Made by a program: the position numbers and the translations under genes. The notes beneath the pieces are model-generated. The model was not told the origin of the DNA, did no database searches, and worked only from the letters and a program-made list of their open reading frames with translations. From assembly GCF_026340305.1 (NCBI RefSeq), contig NZ_JAPEPI010000006.1, positions 35,644-99,643 of the forward strand: a stretch of DNA of 64,000 nucleotides, given 5' to 3'. This DNA is from Streptomyces sp. NBC_01381 (GTDB lineage Bacteria > Actinomycetota > Actinomycetes > Streptomycetales > Streptomycetaceae). Shown here in pieces: positions 42,707 through 51,435 of the stretch (position 1 is its first letter; each line of letters starts with the position of its first letter).

Positions 42707-43822
42707 TCATAGAACGCGGCGGATTTCCCAGGCGTATTGGGTCCAGTAGCCGGTGGTGACAGGGGTAGTCTCGACGTTTTTGCCGGTTCTGGGGGCGTTG
42801 ACCATCTTCCCGTTGCCGATGTAGAGGCCGACGTGGCCCCACCCGTTCTTGTTGAAGACGATGATGTCGCCGGGCTTCATATCGCTGCGAGACACGCCCT
42901 CTCCAATGCTGCGCATGGCTTGTGAGGTGCGGGGGAGGGTGATGTGGGCGCCTTTGTAGAAGGCGTACATCATCAGCCCTGAGCAGTCGAAGCCGCCGCC
43001 GGTGGGGCCGCTGGTGCTGCCGCCGCCCCAGACATAGGGCACGCCTTGCTGAGCGAGGGCGGCCTGGATGACGTCTCCGGCGCGGCCGCTGACGGCGGTG
43101 TTGTCGCTGGTGGAGGGGGCGAGTTGGTCGTACTGGCGGATGAAGCCGAGGACTTTGTCGGCGTACCAGCCGGCGTTGTTGTACCGCAGGATCGCCTTGC
43201 GGAGCGTGGTGTCGTTGCTGAGGTCGCTTTTCCCGGTGCCACACAGGAGGGCGGCGGTGCCGAGCGCGGCGTCGAACGCGTTGTGCGGGTCTTCGACGCC
43301 GTCACCGTTGCCGTCCTGACCGCTGTCGCCCTTCCAGGTGGAGGGCAGGAACTGCATGGGCCCAACTGCCCGGTCGTAGTCGGTGTCGTCGTCCCAGGCG
43401 CCGCCGTCGGTGTCGGGGAAGGCCGTGGTGTTCCCGCCCGCCCCGCTGCCGTCCAGCCGCATCCCGATGATCCGCGGCGTGATCTTCCCGTCGGGGGCGA
43501 CCTTGCGGCCCCCGGCGTGGTTGGACTCGACCTTCCCGATCCCGGCGATGACCGACCAGCGTGCCCCGCTGCACTTGGGGCGCACCGTGCGGATGCGGTC
43601 GGCCGCGGAGCCGTAGGCGGCGAGCATGACCGCGCTGACCCCGTCCACGTGCGCGGGCACGCCCTTCCCCGCAGCCGGGGCGCCCCCGGCCCCGGCCTCG
43701 TCTTCGTGTTCCGCGGCGCCGCCGGCGACCGCGGCGACGAACAGGATGCAGATCCCTAGGACGAACGCGATCGGGCTGAGCAGCAGGCCGGAGGCGAGCA
43801 GCGCCTTCTTGTGGCCGGTCAC
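42707..43822 (-). CDS. SLT transglycosylase plus NlpC/P60 cell-wall hydrolase of the T4SS
   Basis: A 371-residue bifunctional wall hydrolase. One N-terminal membrane helix (LLSPIAFVLGICILFVAAVA), then a soluble lytic transglycosylase domain (about 60-235) with catalytic glutamate in GKVESNHAGG and PMQFLPSTWK, then an NlpC/P60 endopeptidase domain (about 255-370) with catalytic Cys in GGGFDCSGLM and His in GWGHVGLYIG. Such proteins open peptidoglycan for conjugation channels (VirB1/TcpG/PrgK-like). GTG 43822 overlaps the VirB6-like gene (GTGA). Last gene of the secretion operon. Confidence 0.9.
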   Translation of the reverse strand: MTGHKKALLASGLLLSPIAFVLGICILFVAAVAGGAAEHEDEAGAGGAPAAGKGVPAHVDGVSAVMLAAYGSAADRIRTVRPKCSGARWSVIAGIGKVESNHAGGRKVAPDGKITPRIIGMRLDGSGAGGNTTAFPDTDGGAWDDDTDYDRAVGPMQFLPSTWKGDSGQDGNGDGVEDPHNAFDAALGTAALLCGTGKSDLSNDTTLRKAILRYNNAGWYADKVLGFIRQYDQLAPSTSDNTAVSGRAGDVIQAALAQQGVPYVWGGGSTSGPTGGGFDCSGLMMYAFYKGAHITLPRTSQAMRSIGEGVSRSDMKPGDIIVFNKNGWGHVGLYIGNGKMVNAPRTGKNVETTPVTTGYWTQYAWEIRRVL

Positions 43823-46413
43823 GGGCGGCCGCCGCTGCGGCGGCGGGGCGCGGGCCGCACGGGGATCCGCGGTGCGGGAGGCGGCGGGTTGTTGCCGTTG
43901 TTCCCGTTGTTGTTTCCGGTCGGTGGCATGCGCAGTTGGACGCGGGCCAGGCGCCGCTGCAGCGCGGCCTGCTGCTGGCTGGCCGGCGGCTGCGGGACCC
44001 GGGGCGGCAGCGGACGGCGCCGCGGCGCGGGCGAGGCGGCAGCCGGAGAGGGGCGGCGCGCAGGTCCTGCAGGGCGCACCGGCGCGGCGGGTCGCCGCCC
44101 GGCGCGGGCCGCAGCGGCTGCGGGGCGCTGGGGCGGGGTGTAGCGGCCCAGGGGGCGCCGGCCGGTGGCGATGCGTCCGAGGGAGCGCAGGTTGTGCCCA
44201 TACTCCTTGCCGAAGTTCGCCACGGGCGGGGCGTATTGCTGGTGGACCTGGGCCAGACGCTGGCCCAGCTGCTGAACTCCGCCGGTGACCTGTCCAGGAA
44301 CCGCCGCCACCGCCGCGGTGGTGCGGCGGGCGGCCCGCGGCCCGTAGACCGGCAGGCCGATCGTGGACTTCAGCCCGAACTTGGTCACCGCGATGCCGCC
44401 CTTGGCGGCGGCCTTCGTGGTGCCGACGGCGGCCTTGGCCGTGCCGCCGATCACCCGGCCGGTGCCGCGCGCGAGGCGCCCGACCAGCGCGGTGGAGCCG
44501 CGTGCGTGTCCGTAGGCGGCGCCGGCCGCGCCGCCGCTGGCGGCCATCGCGCCGAGCATCATCCCGCCGACCAGCAGCTTGCGGCCGATGCCGCGTCGCG
44601 GGGCCTGCTGACCGAGTTCGGAGGGCTCGCTGCCACCGAAGACACTGGAGTTGAGGCGGGAGCGGGCGCGCAGGGCTGCGCTCTCGGTGGCCCTGGCCAG
44701 GCGCTTGCGGTAGACGAACGCGCTGATGCACACGAAATCGATGACGATGAAGCGGACGGTGACACCGCCGGGCAGATCCTTCTCGGGGGCGTTGATGATG
44801 GCGGTGATCACCACGATCAGCACGGCCAGGGCCAGGACGGCTGCCACCATCAGGGCCAGCGAGCGCATGGTCGAGGTGGCTCTGGACCACAGCCAGGAGC
44901 GTCCCGGGCCGGGTAGTACTCCGATGACCAGGGCGACCTTCGCGATCATCGCCTCTTTGGCGATGCAGAACTGCGCATACAGGAAGCTGCTGTCGACGAC
45001 GGTGATGAACAGGCAGGTCAGGAACGCGGCCAGCAGCATGAAGAACGCGCCGCCGACCTTGTCCATCGACGCCTTCTTCAGCGACGTGGCGCCGCCCTTG
45101 ACGCAGGCCTTCTCGAACTTCACGACCGGGCCCTTGCTCTTCGCCTTCTCCTTGATGACCCGGTCGGGCACCTCGGTGAAGCTGCCCATGAGGCCGCCGA
45201 GGGTGTCGCCGACCCACGGAATCTTCTCCTTCATCATGTTCTCGCCGCTGTCCAGCAGCTCGTCCATGTACTGGTCGGCGACGGCCTGCTCGATCCGCGA
45301 CTCCTGGAACTCCTTGGCGCACTTGCCTTCGAAGGTCTGCCCGTAGGACAGCAGCATCGCGGGGCGGACGACGAAGGCGTCGGCGAGCGCGTCGGTGATG
45401 GGCCGCGACAGCTGGTTGGACTCGGCGCTCTCCCACCCGCCGCCGTCCTTGCCGGAGTTGGTCAGGGTGGTGGGCTTGTCGGTGTTGAGGTCCTGGTTGT
45501 CCAGGACCAGGGCGGCGACCTCGATGGCCAGGGCGCGGGTGGTGGCCACGGCGCCGTCCTGCTCGGACAGCAGCATCTGCGGCGGGGCGGCCAGGGTGGT
45601 CACGGCGAGCGCGGAGATGACCAGGGCGGCGGCGGCCTCGCCCCAGCCGCGGGCCCGCTGACCGAACATCAGGTGCCATCCGGCGATGGTCCCGGCGTAG
45701 GTCAGGCACACCCCCGGCAGCCCGATCTGCACAACCACGTTGGCATACAGCGCATCGGAGACGATCAGGGCCGGTTTGAGGAGCAGCCCGGCGAGCTTGA
45801 AACTGAGTGACCAGGCGATGAGGAAGCACGCGAACGACACGAGCCATTTGGTGGCCAGGAACAGCATCTCCACCAAGAACGCTTCGATCTTGAGGTCCCA
45901 GTCTTTCCAGCTGCCGGTGTCGGAGTAGATCCGGTAGGCGGAGACGGGGTTGCCGTACTGGTCGGTGACCTCGAACGCGGACAGCACGCCGCCGTTGCGC
46001 CGGTCGTTCTTGTACTGGGCGATGCGCTTGTTCCAGTCCGCGAGCCAGGCAGCCCGCTTCCGCGCCCGCTCCTCCTCCTTGTCCTCCTTGTCCTTCTGTT
46101 CCTGCGCGTCCTCATCCCCGTTGGGGGCGTAGGGGACCTTGGGCTCGTCCCGGCGCTCCTCTGGCGGCAGCAGACCGGGCACCTCCGGTTCCAGGCCCGG
46201 CTCGTACTGGGAGGGTGAGGGGGCGGGCGGCGGTTCGGGAGCCGCGCCCGCGCTGCCGGCCAGCAGCAGCGACAGCAGCGTGGCGAGCAGCAGCAGCCCC
46301 GCGCCGAGCGCGAAGGCCCGCCGCGGCCTGGCCCAGGCTTTCACCCCGCCGCCCAACCGCCGCCCCACGTTCAGCGTGCGCGCCCGGACGGTGCCGGGGT
46401 TGAGGGCGTTCAT
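43819..46413 (-). CDS. VirB6/TrbL-like polytopic membrane protein
   Basis: An 864-residue protein. A signal-like helix (FALGAGLLLLATLLSLLLAG) is followed by an acidic linker, about seven membrane helices between residues 175 and 590 (for example ALAVLIVVITAIINAP, GAFFMLLAAFLTCLFITVV) and a basic Pro/Ala/Arg-rich cytoplasmic tail. This is the layout of VirB6/TrbL/TcpH channel proteins of Gram-positive conjugation systems. Gene order VirB4, VirB6, hydrolase supports it. ATG 46413 overlaps the VirB4 gene (ATGA). Primary sequence alone would not name it. Confidence 0.72.
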   Translation of the reverse strand: MNALNPGTVRARTLNVGRRLGGGVKAWARPRRAFALGAGLLLLATLLSLLLAGSAGAAPEPPPAPSPSQYEPGLEPEVPGLLPPEERRDEPKVPYAPNGDEDAQEQKDKEDKEEERARKRAAWLADWNKRIAQYKNDRRNGGVLSAFEVTDQYGNPVSAYRIYSDTGSWKDWDLKIEAFLVEMLFLATKWLVSFACFLIAWSLSFKLAGLLLKPALIVSDALYANVVVQIGLPGVCLTYAGTIAGWHLMFGQRARGWGEAAAALVISALAVTTLAAPPQMLLSEQDGAVATTRALAIEVAALVLDNQDLNTDKPTTLTNSGKDGGGWESAESNQLSRPITDALADAFVVRPAMLLSYGQTFEGKCAKEFQESRIEQAVADQYMDELLDSGENMMKEKIPWVGDTLGGLMGSFTEVPDRVIKEKAKSKGPVVKFEKACVKGGATSLKKASMDKVGGAFFMLLAAFLTCLFITVVDSSFLYAQFCIAKEAMIAKVALVIGVLPGPGRSWLWSRATSTMRSLALMVAAVLALAVLIVVITAIINAPEKDLPGGVTVRFIVIDFVCISAFVYRKRLARATESAALRARSRLNSSVFGGSEPSELGQQAPRRGIGRKLLVGGMMLGAMAASGGAAGAAYGHARGSTALVGRLARGTGRVIGGTAKAAVGTTKAAAKGGIAVTKFGLKSTIGLPVYGPRAARRTTAAVAAVPGQVTGGVQQLGQRLAQVHQQYAPPVANFGKEYGHNLRSLGRIATGRRPLGRYTPPQRPAAAAARAGRRPAAPVRPAGPARRPSPAAASPAPRRRPLPPRVPQPPASQQQAALQRRLARVQLRMPPTGNNNGNNGNNPPPPAPRIPVRPAPRRRSGGRP

Positions 46414-48956
46414 GCGGCGGCTGCCAGAGGCTGGGAGTGAATGTTCTTCGCTGCCTGTTTGTCGGCCGGGATGAGGATCTGCATGCCGCCGATGCGCCCG
46501 TTGAGGTCGCGGTGCAGGCACTCGCCGGCCCGTGCGGCTTTCTCCTCGTCGTCGACGTTGATGGGGGAGAGGCTGGTTGTGACCAGGTTGAGGAGGTCCT
46601 CGTCGTGCGGGTCGCAGCCCAGGAAGCGCAGGCCGCGGCGGGCCAGTTCCCGGTCGGTGTGACGGAAGAGGAATTTGCGAGGGATCAGGCCGAGGATGAC
46701 CTGCCCGATCTCACTGTCCGCGGGCCCGATGTCGTTGGGATCGTGCGAGCCGACCAAGGCGGCCGAGTTGTGCTTGCGGCCATCGCGGACGACCTCGAGG
46801 AGCAGCTCGCAGCCTTCGGGGCTGGAGGTCAGCCACCAGCACTCGTCCCACACGACCGCGGAGAATTCCTCGTCGCGCGCGAAGGCGATCTTCCTGCTGA
46901 GTGCGGCGATCAGATACATCGCCGCGCGGCCGAAGGTCTTCTCGAACTCGAGGCGGTCCAGCGACCCTTCCAGTTCGCGCTTCTTGGGCAGCGCGAGGGA
47001 GGCGACGGAGAACACCACGGAGTCGGCCTCACTGGTGCGCACGACGGGCAGCGTCTCGTCGAACAGGGCCCGGCCCAGGTCCTTGCGGGCCACCGCGCCC
47101 AGGCGGCGCGCCATCGTCCTGGAGGCGGGATCCTCGGCGCCGCGCGTGGTCAGTTCCTCGGCCAGCACCCGCATCGAGGGCCGTGGCCCGGCGAGGACCG
47201 AGGCGATCGCCTCGGACAGGGCGATGCCCTCGTCGCTCATCGGCGACGTGCCCAGCAACAGGGTCAGGAACGATTCGGTGAACCGCTGAGCCTCGCCCGC
47301 GTCCTCGAAGATCCGCAGGGGGTCGAGGGAGACGGAGGCGGTGTTGTCGATCGTGATGACCTGCGTTTCCCCGGGGCAGGCGCGGGCGAAGCGCACCCAT
47401 TCCTGCTTGGGCGTGCGGTCCACGATCACCGCGCGGCCGCGGCTGCGGCGCACGCCCAGGCGCCGTCCGGCGGCCAGGATCGCGTACACCGCCGCCTTCA
47501 ACGCGACGCTCTTGCCCGCGCCGAGCTCGCCGCAGTACGCGGCCGACGCGGAGGCGTTCTCCCGCGGCGCGCGCGCGAAGTCGATCAGGACCGGGCGCAT
47601 CCCGCCGCCGGCCAACTGCAGCCCGTACAGGGGTCCGTGGTCATCGCCCAGGCCGCTGCCGGCGAACGGCCCGGCCATCGCGAAGTCGCGGGCGAGCAGG
47701 TACTGGGCGTACTGGAGCATGACGCGGGGGGTGCGGGCGCCGGGCAGCATCCCGTACCAGAGGTTCTCCATCTCGCCGCGCGGCCGGTCAAAGACGTACT
47801 CGTTGCCGCCGAAGTACCCGGCCAGTTCGGTGGCCCGGCGTTCGGCCTCGCCGGGGCTGTCGCCCCACACGCACAGCGTGACCATGGCGCGGACCTCGAC
47901 CTCGGAGGCGGAGGAGGTGAGGCGGTCGCGGTATTCGTCCATGCCGGCGGCGGCCTTGTCCACGCTCGCGGGCACGCCCGCGGTCTCGGCGTCGTACTCG
48001 CTGTACTGTCCGGCCAGTTCGCGGGCCTGGCGGCGGGACTTGGCCTCGGCGCTCGCTCCGCCCTCGACGGCCAGGCGCACGACCCAGTCGACGGGGTAGG
48101 GGAACTGGTCGACGTCGGCGAGGAATTCGCTGCCGGGGAAGATGAAGGACTCGGGCATCTGGGACAGGCCGAGCAGTGCCTGGTAGGAGGTGCCCCACTC
48201 GGTCGTCGACTCCAGCCAGCGCCGCTGGAACGACGGCGCCGTGGCCGTGCGCCGCTTCCGGCCGCGGGGGGCGGGCTTCTGGCGGGAGAGGCCGCCTTCG
48301 GCGAGGATCACTTGCCCGAGCGCGGCAACGGAGCGGCCCCGCCCGCGTGTTTGATGCAGCGTGTGTCCCTCGGGCAGCAGCGGTTCGACGACGCCGCGGC
48401 GCGCGCTGTGCCCGTAGATCCACATGATCTCGGCCTCGCTGGCGGGCCGCATCCGCACCGCGGAGGGCCAGGTCGCGGCCATGTCGGCGGCCTGCACCAG
48501 CCGCTCGAGCTCCTCCTCGGCGGACACCGGCGCGGGCAGCAGGCCCAGCGTCCAGGCCAGTTCCGCCTTCGAGGCTCGCACCGCATCCGTCACGGCCTGG
48601 CGGCGGGAGGTGGGCAGTTTCACCGCGAGCCAGTCGGTGCGCCCGGTCAGCTCCAGCTGCTCGAGCTGGTCCAGCACCGTGTGTGCCAGGCGGGTGTAGC
48701 GCGGGGAGTCGGCCAGATTCACCCCCGCCGTCATCTTCTCCACCACGGAGGCGGGGTTGACCTGCGGGCACAGCGACAGCAGCATCGACTCGCCGCGCAG
48801 CTGCTTGACCAGCGACTCCAGACTGCCCAGGCGCTCCTTCTTCGCACGGCGCGAGGCGTTGGCGTGCGCCGAGCCCTCCACCCGCCAGATCGCCCACACA
48901 CTGCCGTGGACCGTCCAGATGACATTGCCCGACATGTGCCGCACCGGGACCCGCAT
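46410..48956 (-). CDS. VirB4/TraC-like conjugation ATPase
   Basis: An 848-residue ATPase. The N-terminal 400 residues are the VirB4-type domain (SGNVIWTVHGSVWAIWRVEG at the start). Walker A is CGELGAGKSVAL near 474-485, Walker B SAVVWDECWWL near 697-707, followed by the arginine and glutamine motifs (EVVRDGRKHNSAALVGSHDP). VirB4 powers assembly and substrate passage in type IV secretion. ATG 48956 with GGGGAA upstream. No TadA-like features. Placed between VirB3-like and VirB6-like genes as in most systems. Confidence 0.85.
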   Translation of the reverse strand: MRVPVRHMSGNVIWTVHGSVWAIWRVEGSAHANASRRAKKERLGSLESLVKQLRGESMLLSLCPQVNPASVVEKMTAGVNLADSPRYTRLAHTVLDQLEQLELTGRTDWLAVKLPTSRRQAVTDAVRASKAELAWTLGLLPAPVSAEEELERLVQAADMAATWPSAVRMRPASEAEIMWIYGHSARRGVVEPLLPEGHTLHQTRGRGRSVAALGQVILAEGGLSRQKPAPRGRKRRTATAPSFQRRWLESTTEWGTSYQALLGLSQMPESFIFPGSEFLADVDQFPYPVDWVVRLAVEGGASAEAKSRRQARELAGQYSEYDAETAGVPASVDKAAAGMDEYRDRLTSSASEVEVRAMVTLCVWGDSPGEAERRATELAGYFGGNEYVFDRPRGEMENLWYGMLPGARTPRVMLQYAQYLLARDFAMAGPFAGSGLGDDHGPLYGLQLAGGGMRPVLIDFARAPRENASASAAYCGELGAGKSVALKAAVYAILAAGRRLGVRRSRGRAVIVDRTPKQEWVRFARACPGETQVITIDNTASVSLDPLRIFEDAGEAQRFTESFLTLLLGTSPMSDEGIALSEAIASVLAGPRPSMRVLAEELTTRGAEDPASRTMARRLGAVARKDLGRALFDETLPVVRTSEADSVVFSVASLALPKKRELEGSLDRLEFEKTFGRAAMYLIAALSRKIAFARDEEFSAVVWDECWWLTSSPEGCELLLEVVRDGRKHNSAALVGSHDPNDIGPADSEIGQVILGLIPRKFLFRHTDRELARRGLRFLGCDPHDEDLLNLVTTSLSPINVDDEEKAARAGECLHRDLNGRIGGMQILIPADKQAAKNIHSQPLAAAA

Positions 48957-48970
48957 GACTCAATTCCCCT

Positions 48971-49642
48971 TTACTTGTGTGCTGCGTTGGCGTGCGCGGC
49001 TAGCCGCGCCTGGATCCCCGAGCGCACCCGCACCGGACCGGCCGGACCCTGCGACACCCCCACCGGGGCCGCCACCGGGGCGGGTGCGGGCCTCACCCGC
49101 GGGGTGGCCGGGACGGCGGCCGCCAGCGGCAGCGGGCGTGCCTTGAGAGCCCGCTCCGACGGCGCGGCGGCTGCCACGGCTGCCACGGCTGGTGCGGGGG
49201 AAGGGCGCAGGGTGAGCGTGCAGCGCCCGCGCACCGCCGTACGCCGCGTCAACTCCTTGACCGGGCGGCCGCCCAGGCGTCCCTCGGCGGGCGAGCCGAG
49301 CACGCTCAGCACGCTGCCGGCTACGGCCAGGGGGTTGCGTCCATCGACGCTGACCCGCCGCACCGCGAACGCGAGCGAGATCGGCACCGCCACGGCGATC
49401 AGCACGTTCCCTACCGCCCCGAAGTGCGCCCACAGCGGCCGGAACAGCAGCAGCAGCGCGAACGAGGCGGCCGCGACGGCCAGCTGAGGAATCGTGTACG
49501 GGCCGCCCCACAGCCGGCCGCCGCCGGGGAACGTGCCGATCACCAGTGGATGGCGCCGCGCCTTGGTGTAGCAGCGTCCGATCAGCGTCTCCTCGGCCTC
49601 GCTGCTGAACGGCTCCTGGGCCGCCGAGCTCGCCGCGCTCAC
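48971..49642 (-). CDS. PrgI/VirB3-like membrane protein
   Basis: A 223-residue protein. Residues about 45-100 hold two close membrane helices (IPQLAVAAASFALLLLF, AVGNVLIAVAVPISLAF), preceded by a short cytoplasmic part with RCYTKARRHPLVIGTF. The C-terminal half is Ala/Pro-rich and basic. VirB3/PrgI/TcpE proteins of this topology sit immediately before VirB4 and help anchor it. GTG 49642 overlaps the gene before (GTGA). The long disordered tail is unusual for the family. Confidence 0.65.
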   Translation of the reverse strand: MSAASSAAQEPFSSEAEETLIGRCYTKARRHPLVIGTFPGGGRLWGGPYTIPQLAVAAASFALLLLFRPLWAHFGAVGNVLIAVAVPISLAFAVRRVSVDGRNPLAVAGSVLSVLGSPAEGRLGGRPVKELTRRTAVRGRCTLTLRPSPAPAVAAVAAAAPSERALKARPLPLAAAVPATPRVRPAPAPVAAPVGVSQGPAGPVRVRSGIQARLAAHANAAHK

Positions 49643-49935
49643 CGCTGCTCGCGCACGTCAACGACGAGGACCTGCGCCGATGCGTTGTCCTTGCGGTCGA
49701 GGTCTTCGCCGGTCTTGTCCCGCAGGGTCTCCATGTTCGCGATGCCCCACCAGATCGCCCCCGCCATCACCGCGGCGACGAACGCCTTCAGCGGGGACTT
49801 GGTCTGCCCCCAGATGTAGAGCGTGAACAGCGCGCCGGCGATCGGCGGGGCCACGTTGACGAGGATGTCGTTGAAATCGGTGCCGATCGACTTGACGTCG
49901 TCGAGCACGCCGGCGGCCATGACCAGGCTTTCCAT
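49639..49935 (-). CDS. VirB2-like small membrane protein
   Basis: A 98-residue protein with two membrane helices (ILVNVAPPIAGALFTLYIWG and LKAFVAAVMAGAIWWGI) and a charged C-terminus. The size, topology and place before VirB3/VirB4-like genes match VirB2/TcpD-like conjugation proteins. No signal peptidase site is evident. It shares one base with the preceding stop codon and overlaps the next gene by 4 nt. Confidence 0.6.
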   Translation of the reverse strand: MESLVMAAGVLDDVKSIGTDFNDILVNVAPPIAGALFTLYIWGQTKSPLKAFVAAVMAGAIWWGIANMETLRDKTGEDLDRKDNASAQVLVVDVREQR

Positions 49936-50978
49936 CAGTTGTGTCCCTTCTGAGAGTTGCCCAGGGCGGGCGCGGCATCGAGCGCGGAGATCTCCCAGCG
50001 CCCGTCCCGCGCCTGCAGCGCGAGCGCGTAGGTCAGCGGCCGGGTCTGACCGGCCCGGTCCGTGGCTTCGAGGTCGACGAGCAGCTCGCGCCGGGCGCCC
50101 TCGCTCACGTCCGCGTTCGGCTGGAACTGGCCTCCGCGCTCGGCGAGCTGAGTGAGCTTGATCTGCTCGTACGGGGCGGGGGAGATGGCGCTCAGGTTGG
50201 TGCCCGGCGACAGGTAGCGGTCCAGCTCACCCGTGCCGCTCAGGTAGGCGGCGAGGAACTCGCCCACGGTGGCGCTGGCGGCCTCGTTCTCGTCCGCGGG
50301 CACGGGATGCCCGTAGCCGAGTTCAGGCGCTTCGCCCGGCTCTGGCGCGGCGACCTCGGCCGGCAGTCCGGCGGCGATGTACGCGCCACCGGGTCCGGCC
50401 GACCGCACGGCGACCTGGAAGTACCGCAGCACCTCACCAGCCGCCGCATCCGTCGCGTCCGGCGAATCGTCCTTCTTGGCCGGGCCCTTGGTCCCGGTCA
50501 GGTGCGCGGCCACGGTCACCGACCAGTAGCCGTCCGAGACCTCCCTGACCCGCACCGTCGCCAGCCGCTCCGCACGCTGGGCACCGGGCTTGGCGTCCAG
50601 CACCACATCGCGCACGCCCGGGAAGTACGGCTGCAGCGAGGCCTCGCTGCCCTGCCCGGCTCGCGCGTACGCCGCGACGTACAGCTCGGCGAACCCCGCC
50701 GGCCCGGCCGCATCCCGCACCACTGCCGGTGCCGTGGCCCGCGGCTGGGGCGCACCCACCGCGGTCGAAGGCTGCGCCAGCGCGTACAGGCCAAGTGCCG
50801 GTCCCGCGATCAGCAGCGCCCAGGCCGTCCACCGCACCAGGGCGGTCAGGTTCGCGGCCGCGCCACTGGACACGGTGACCCACCCGGCCTCCGCCTCCGC
50901 CCCGCCCTCCTCGAACTCCGGGGGCTGGTCCTCGTACGCGTCGGCCGGGGCAGGCGCCTTGCGCCAGGCCGCCCTCAT
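49935..50978 (-). CDS. TcpC/VirB8-like conjugal transfer protein
   Basis: A 347-residue protein with a cytoplasmic N-terminus, one membrane helix (LVRWTAWALLIAGPALGLYA, about 48-68) and two NTF2-like extracytoplasmic domains (about 90-205 and 235-335). FAELYVAAYARAG begins the first, VGEFLAAYLSGTGELDRYLS the second. This is the architecture of TcpC, the VirB8-like core of Gram-positive conjugation channels. ATG 50978 overlaps the stop of the small gene before it. Confidence 0.78.
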   Translation of the reverse strand: MRAAWRKAPAPADAYEDQPPEFEEGGAEAEAGWVTVSSGAAANLTALVRWTAWALLIAGPALGLYALAQPSTAVGAPQPRATAPAVVRDAAGPAGFAELYVAAYARAGQGSEASLQPYFPGVRDVVLDAKPGAQRAERLATVRVREVSDGYWSVTVAAHLTGTKGPAKKDDSPDATDAAAGEVLRYFQVAVRSAGPGGAYIAAGLPAEVAAPEPGEAPELGYGHPVPADENEAASATVGEFLAAYLSGTGELDRYLSPGTNLSAISPAPYEQIKLTQLAERGGQFQPNADVSEGARRELLVDLEATDRAGQTRPLTYALALQARDGRWEISALDAAPALGNSQKGHN

Positions 50979-51307
50979 GCCCCGGCCTCCCGCTCGGCCT
51001 CACCCGCGGAACCCAGCGACCACGGTGGCCGCGTCTTGCCCCCGCCGAGCTCGCCGATATACGTCGCGCGTGCCTGTAGTTCGGTGATGCGGGCGCGCAG
51101 CACCCCCTCGGGCAGCGACCGCAGACGATCTGCCAACTCCTGGCCCTCATCCGCGTCCTCGTCCATGTACGCCCGCAGCGCCTCCACCGTCCGCTCGGCG
51201 AACGGCTCCTTCACCAAGGCTGTGGCCACGAGCATTGCCCTCCGCTTGATCGCCACCAGCCGTTCCTCATCCGCCTGCAGCTCCACGCCGTCCTGCTCCT
51301 CACGCAT
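50975..51307 (-). CDS. Small helical protein, first gene of the secretion operon
   Basis: A 110-residue acidic helical protein (EERLVAIKRRAMLVATALVK, MDEDADEGQELADRLRSLPE) without membrane segments. ATG 51307 has GAGGAG upstream. It is the first gene after the promoter motif at 51367-51398 and overlaps the TcpC-like gene by 4 nt. Possibly a chaperone or regulator of channel assembly; no homologue recognised. Confidence 0.6.
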   Translation of the reverse strand: MREEQDGVELQADEERLVAIKRRAMLVATALVKEPFAERTVEALRAYMDEDADEGQELADRLRSLPEGVLRARITELQARATYIGELGGGKTRPPWSLGSAGEAEREAGA

Positions 51308-51366
51308 CGCCTGACTCCTCGCTTCGATCAGCCCGCCTCGCGCAGGCCGCAGACCCGCACGTCCCG

Positions 51367-51398
51367 GGAAGGGGAGGCGGCAAGCCGCGGATGTGACA
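51367..51398 (-). promoter_or_regulatory. Bipartite promoter motif, copy upstream of the secretion operon
   Basis: On the minus strand TGTCACATC (51398-51390), 14 nt, TCCCCTTCC (51375-51367), 60 bp before ATG 51307. GGAGAAATCTCC lies 19 nt upstream. The sigma-like gene ends 38 bp further upstream on the same strand. Confidence 0.65.
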
Positions 51399-51435
51399 GC
51401 CGGTCCGGAGATTTCTCCGCGTACTGCTGCGCGGC

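Noticed and set aside
46437..49487. Plus-strand open frame of 1016 codons opposite the VirB4 and VirB3-like genes
   Set aside because: The minus strand encodes clear Walker motifs and coupled gene overlaps; the plus frame is a compositional shadow.
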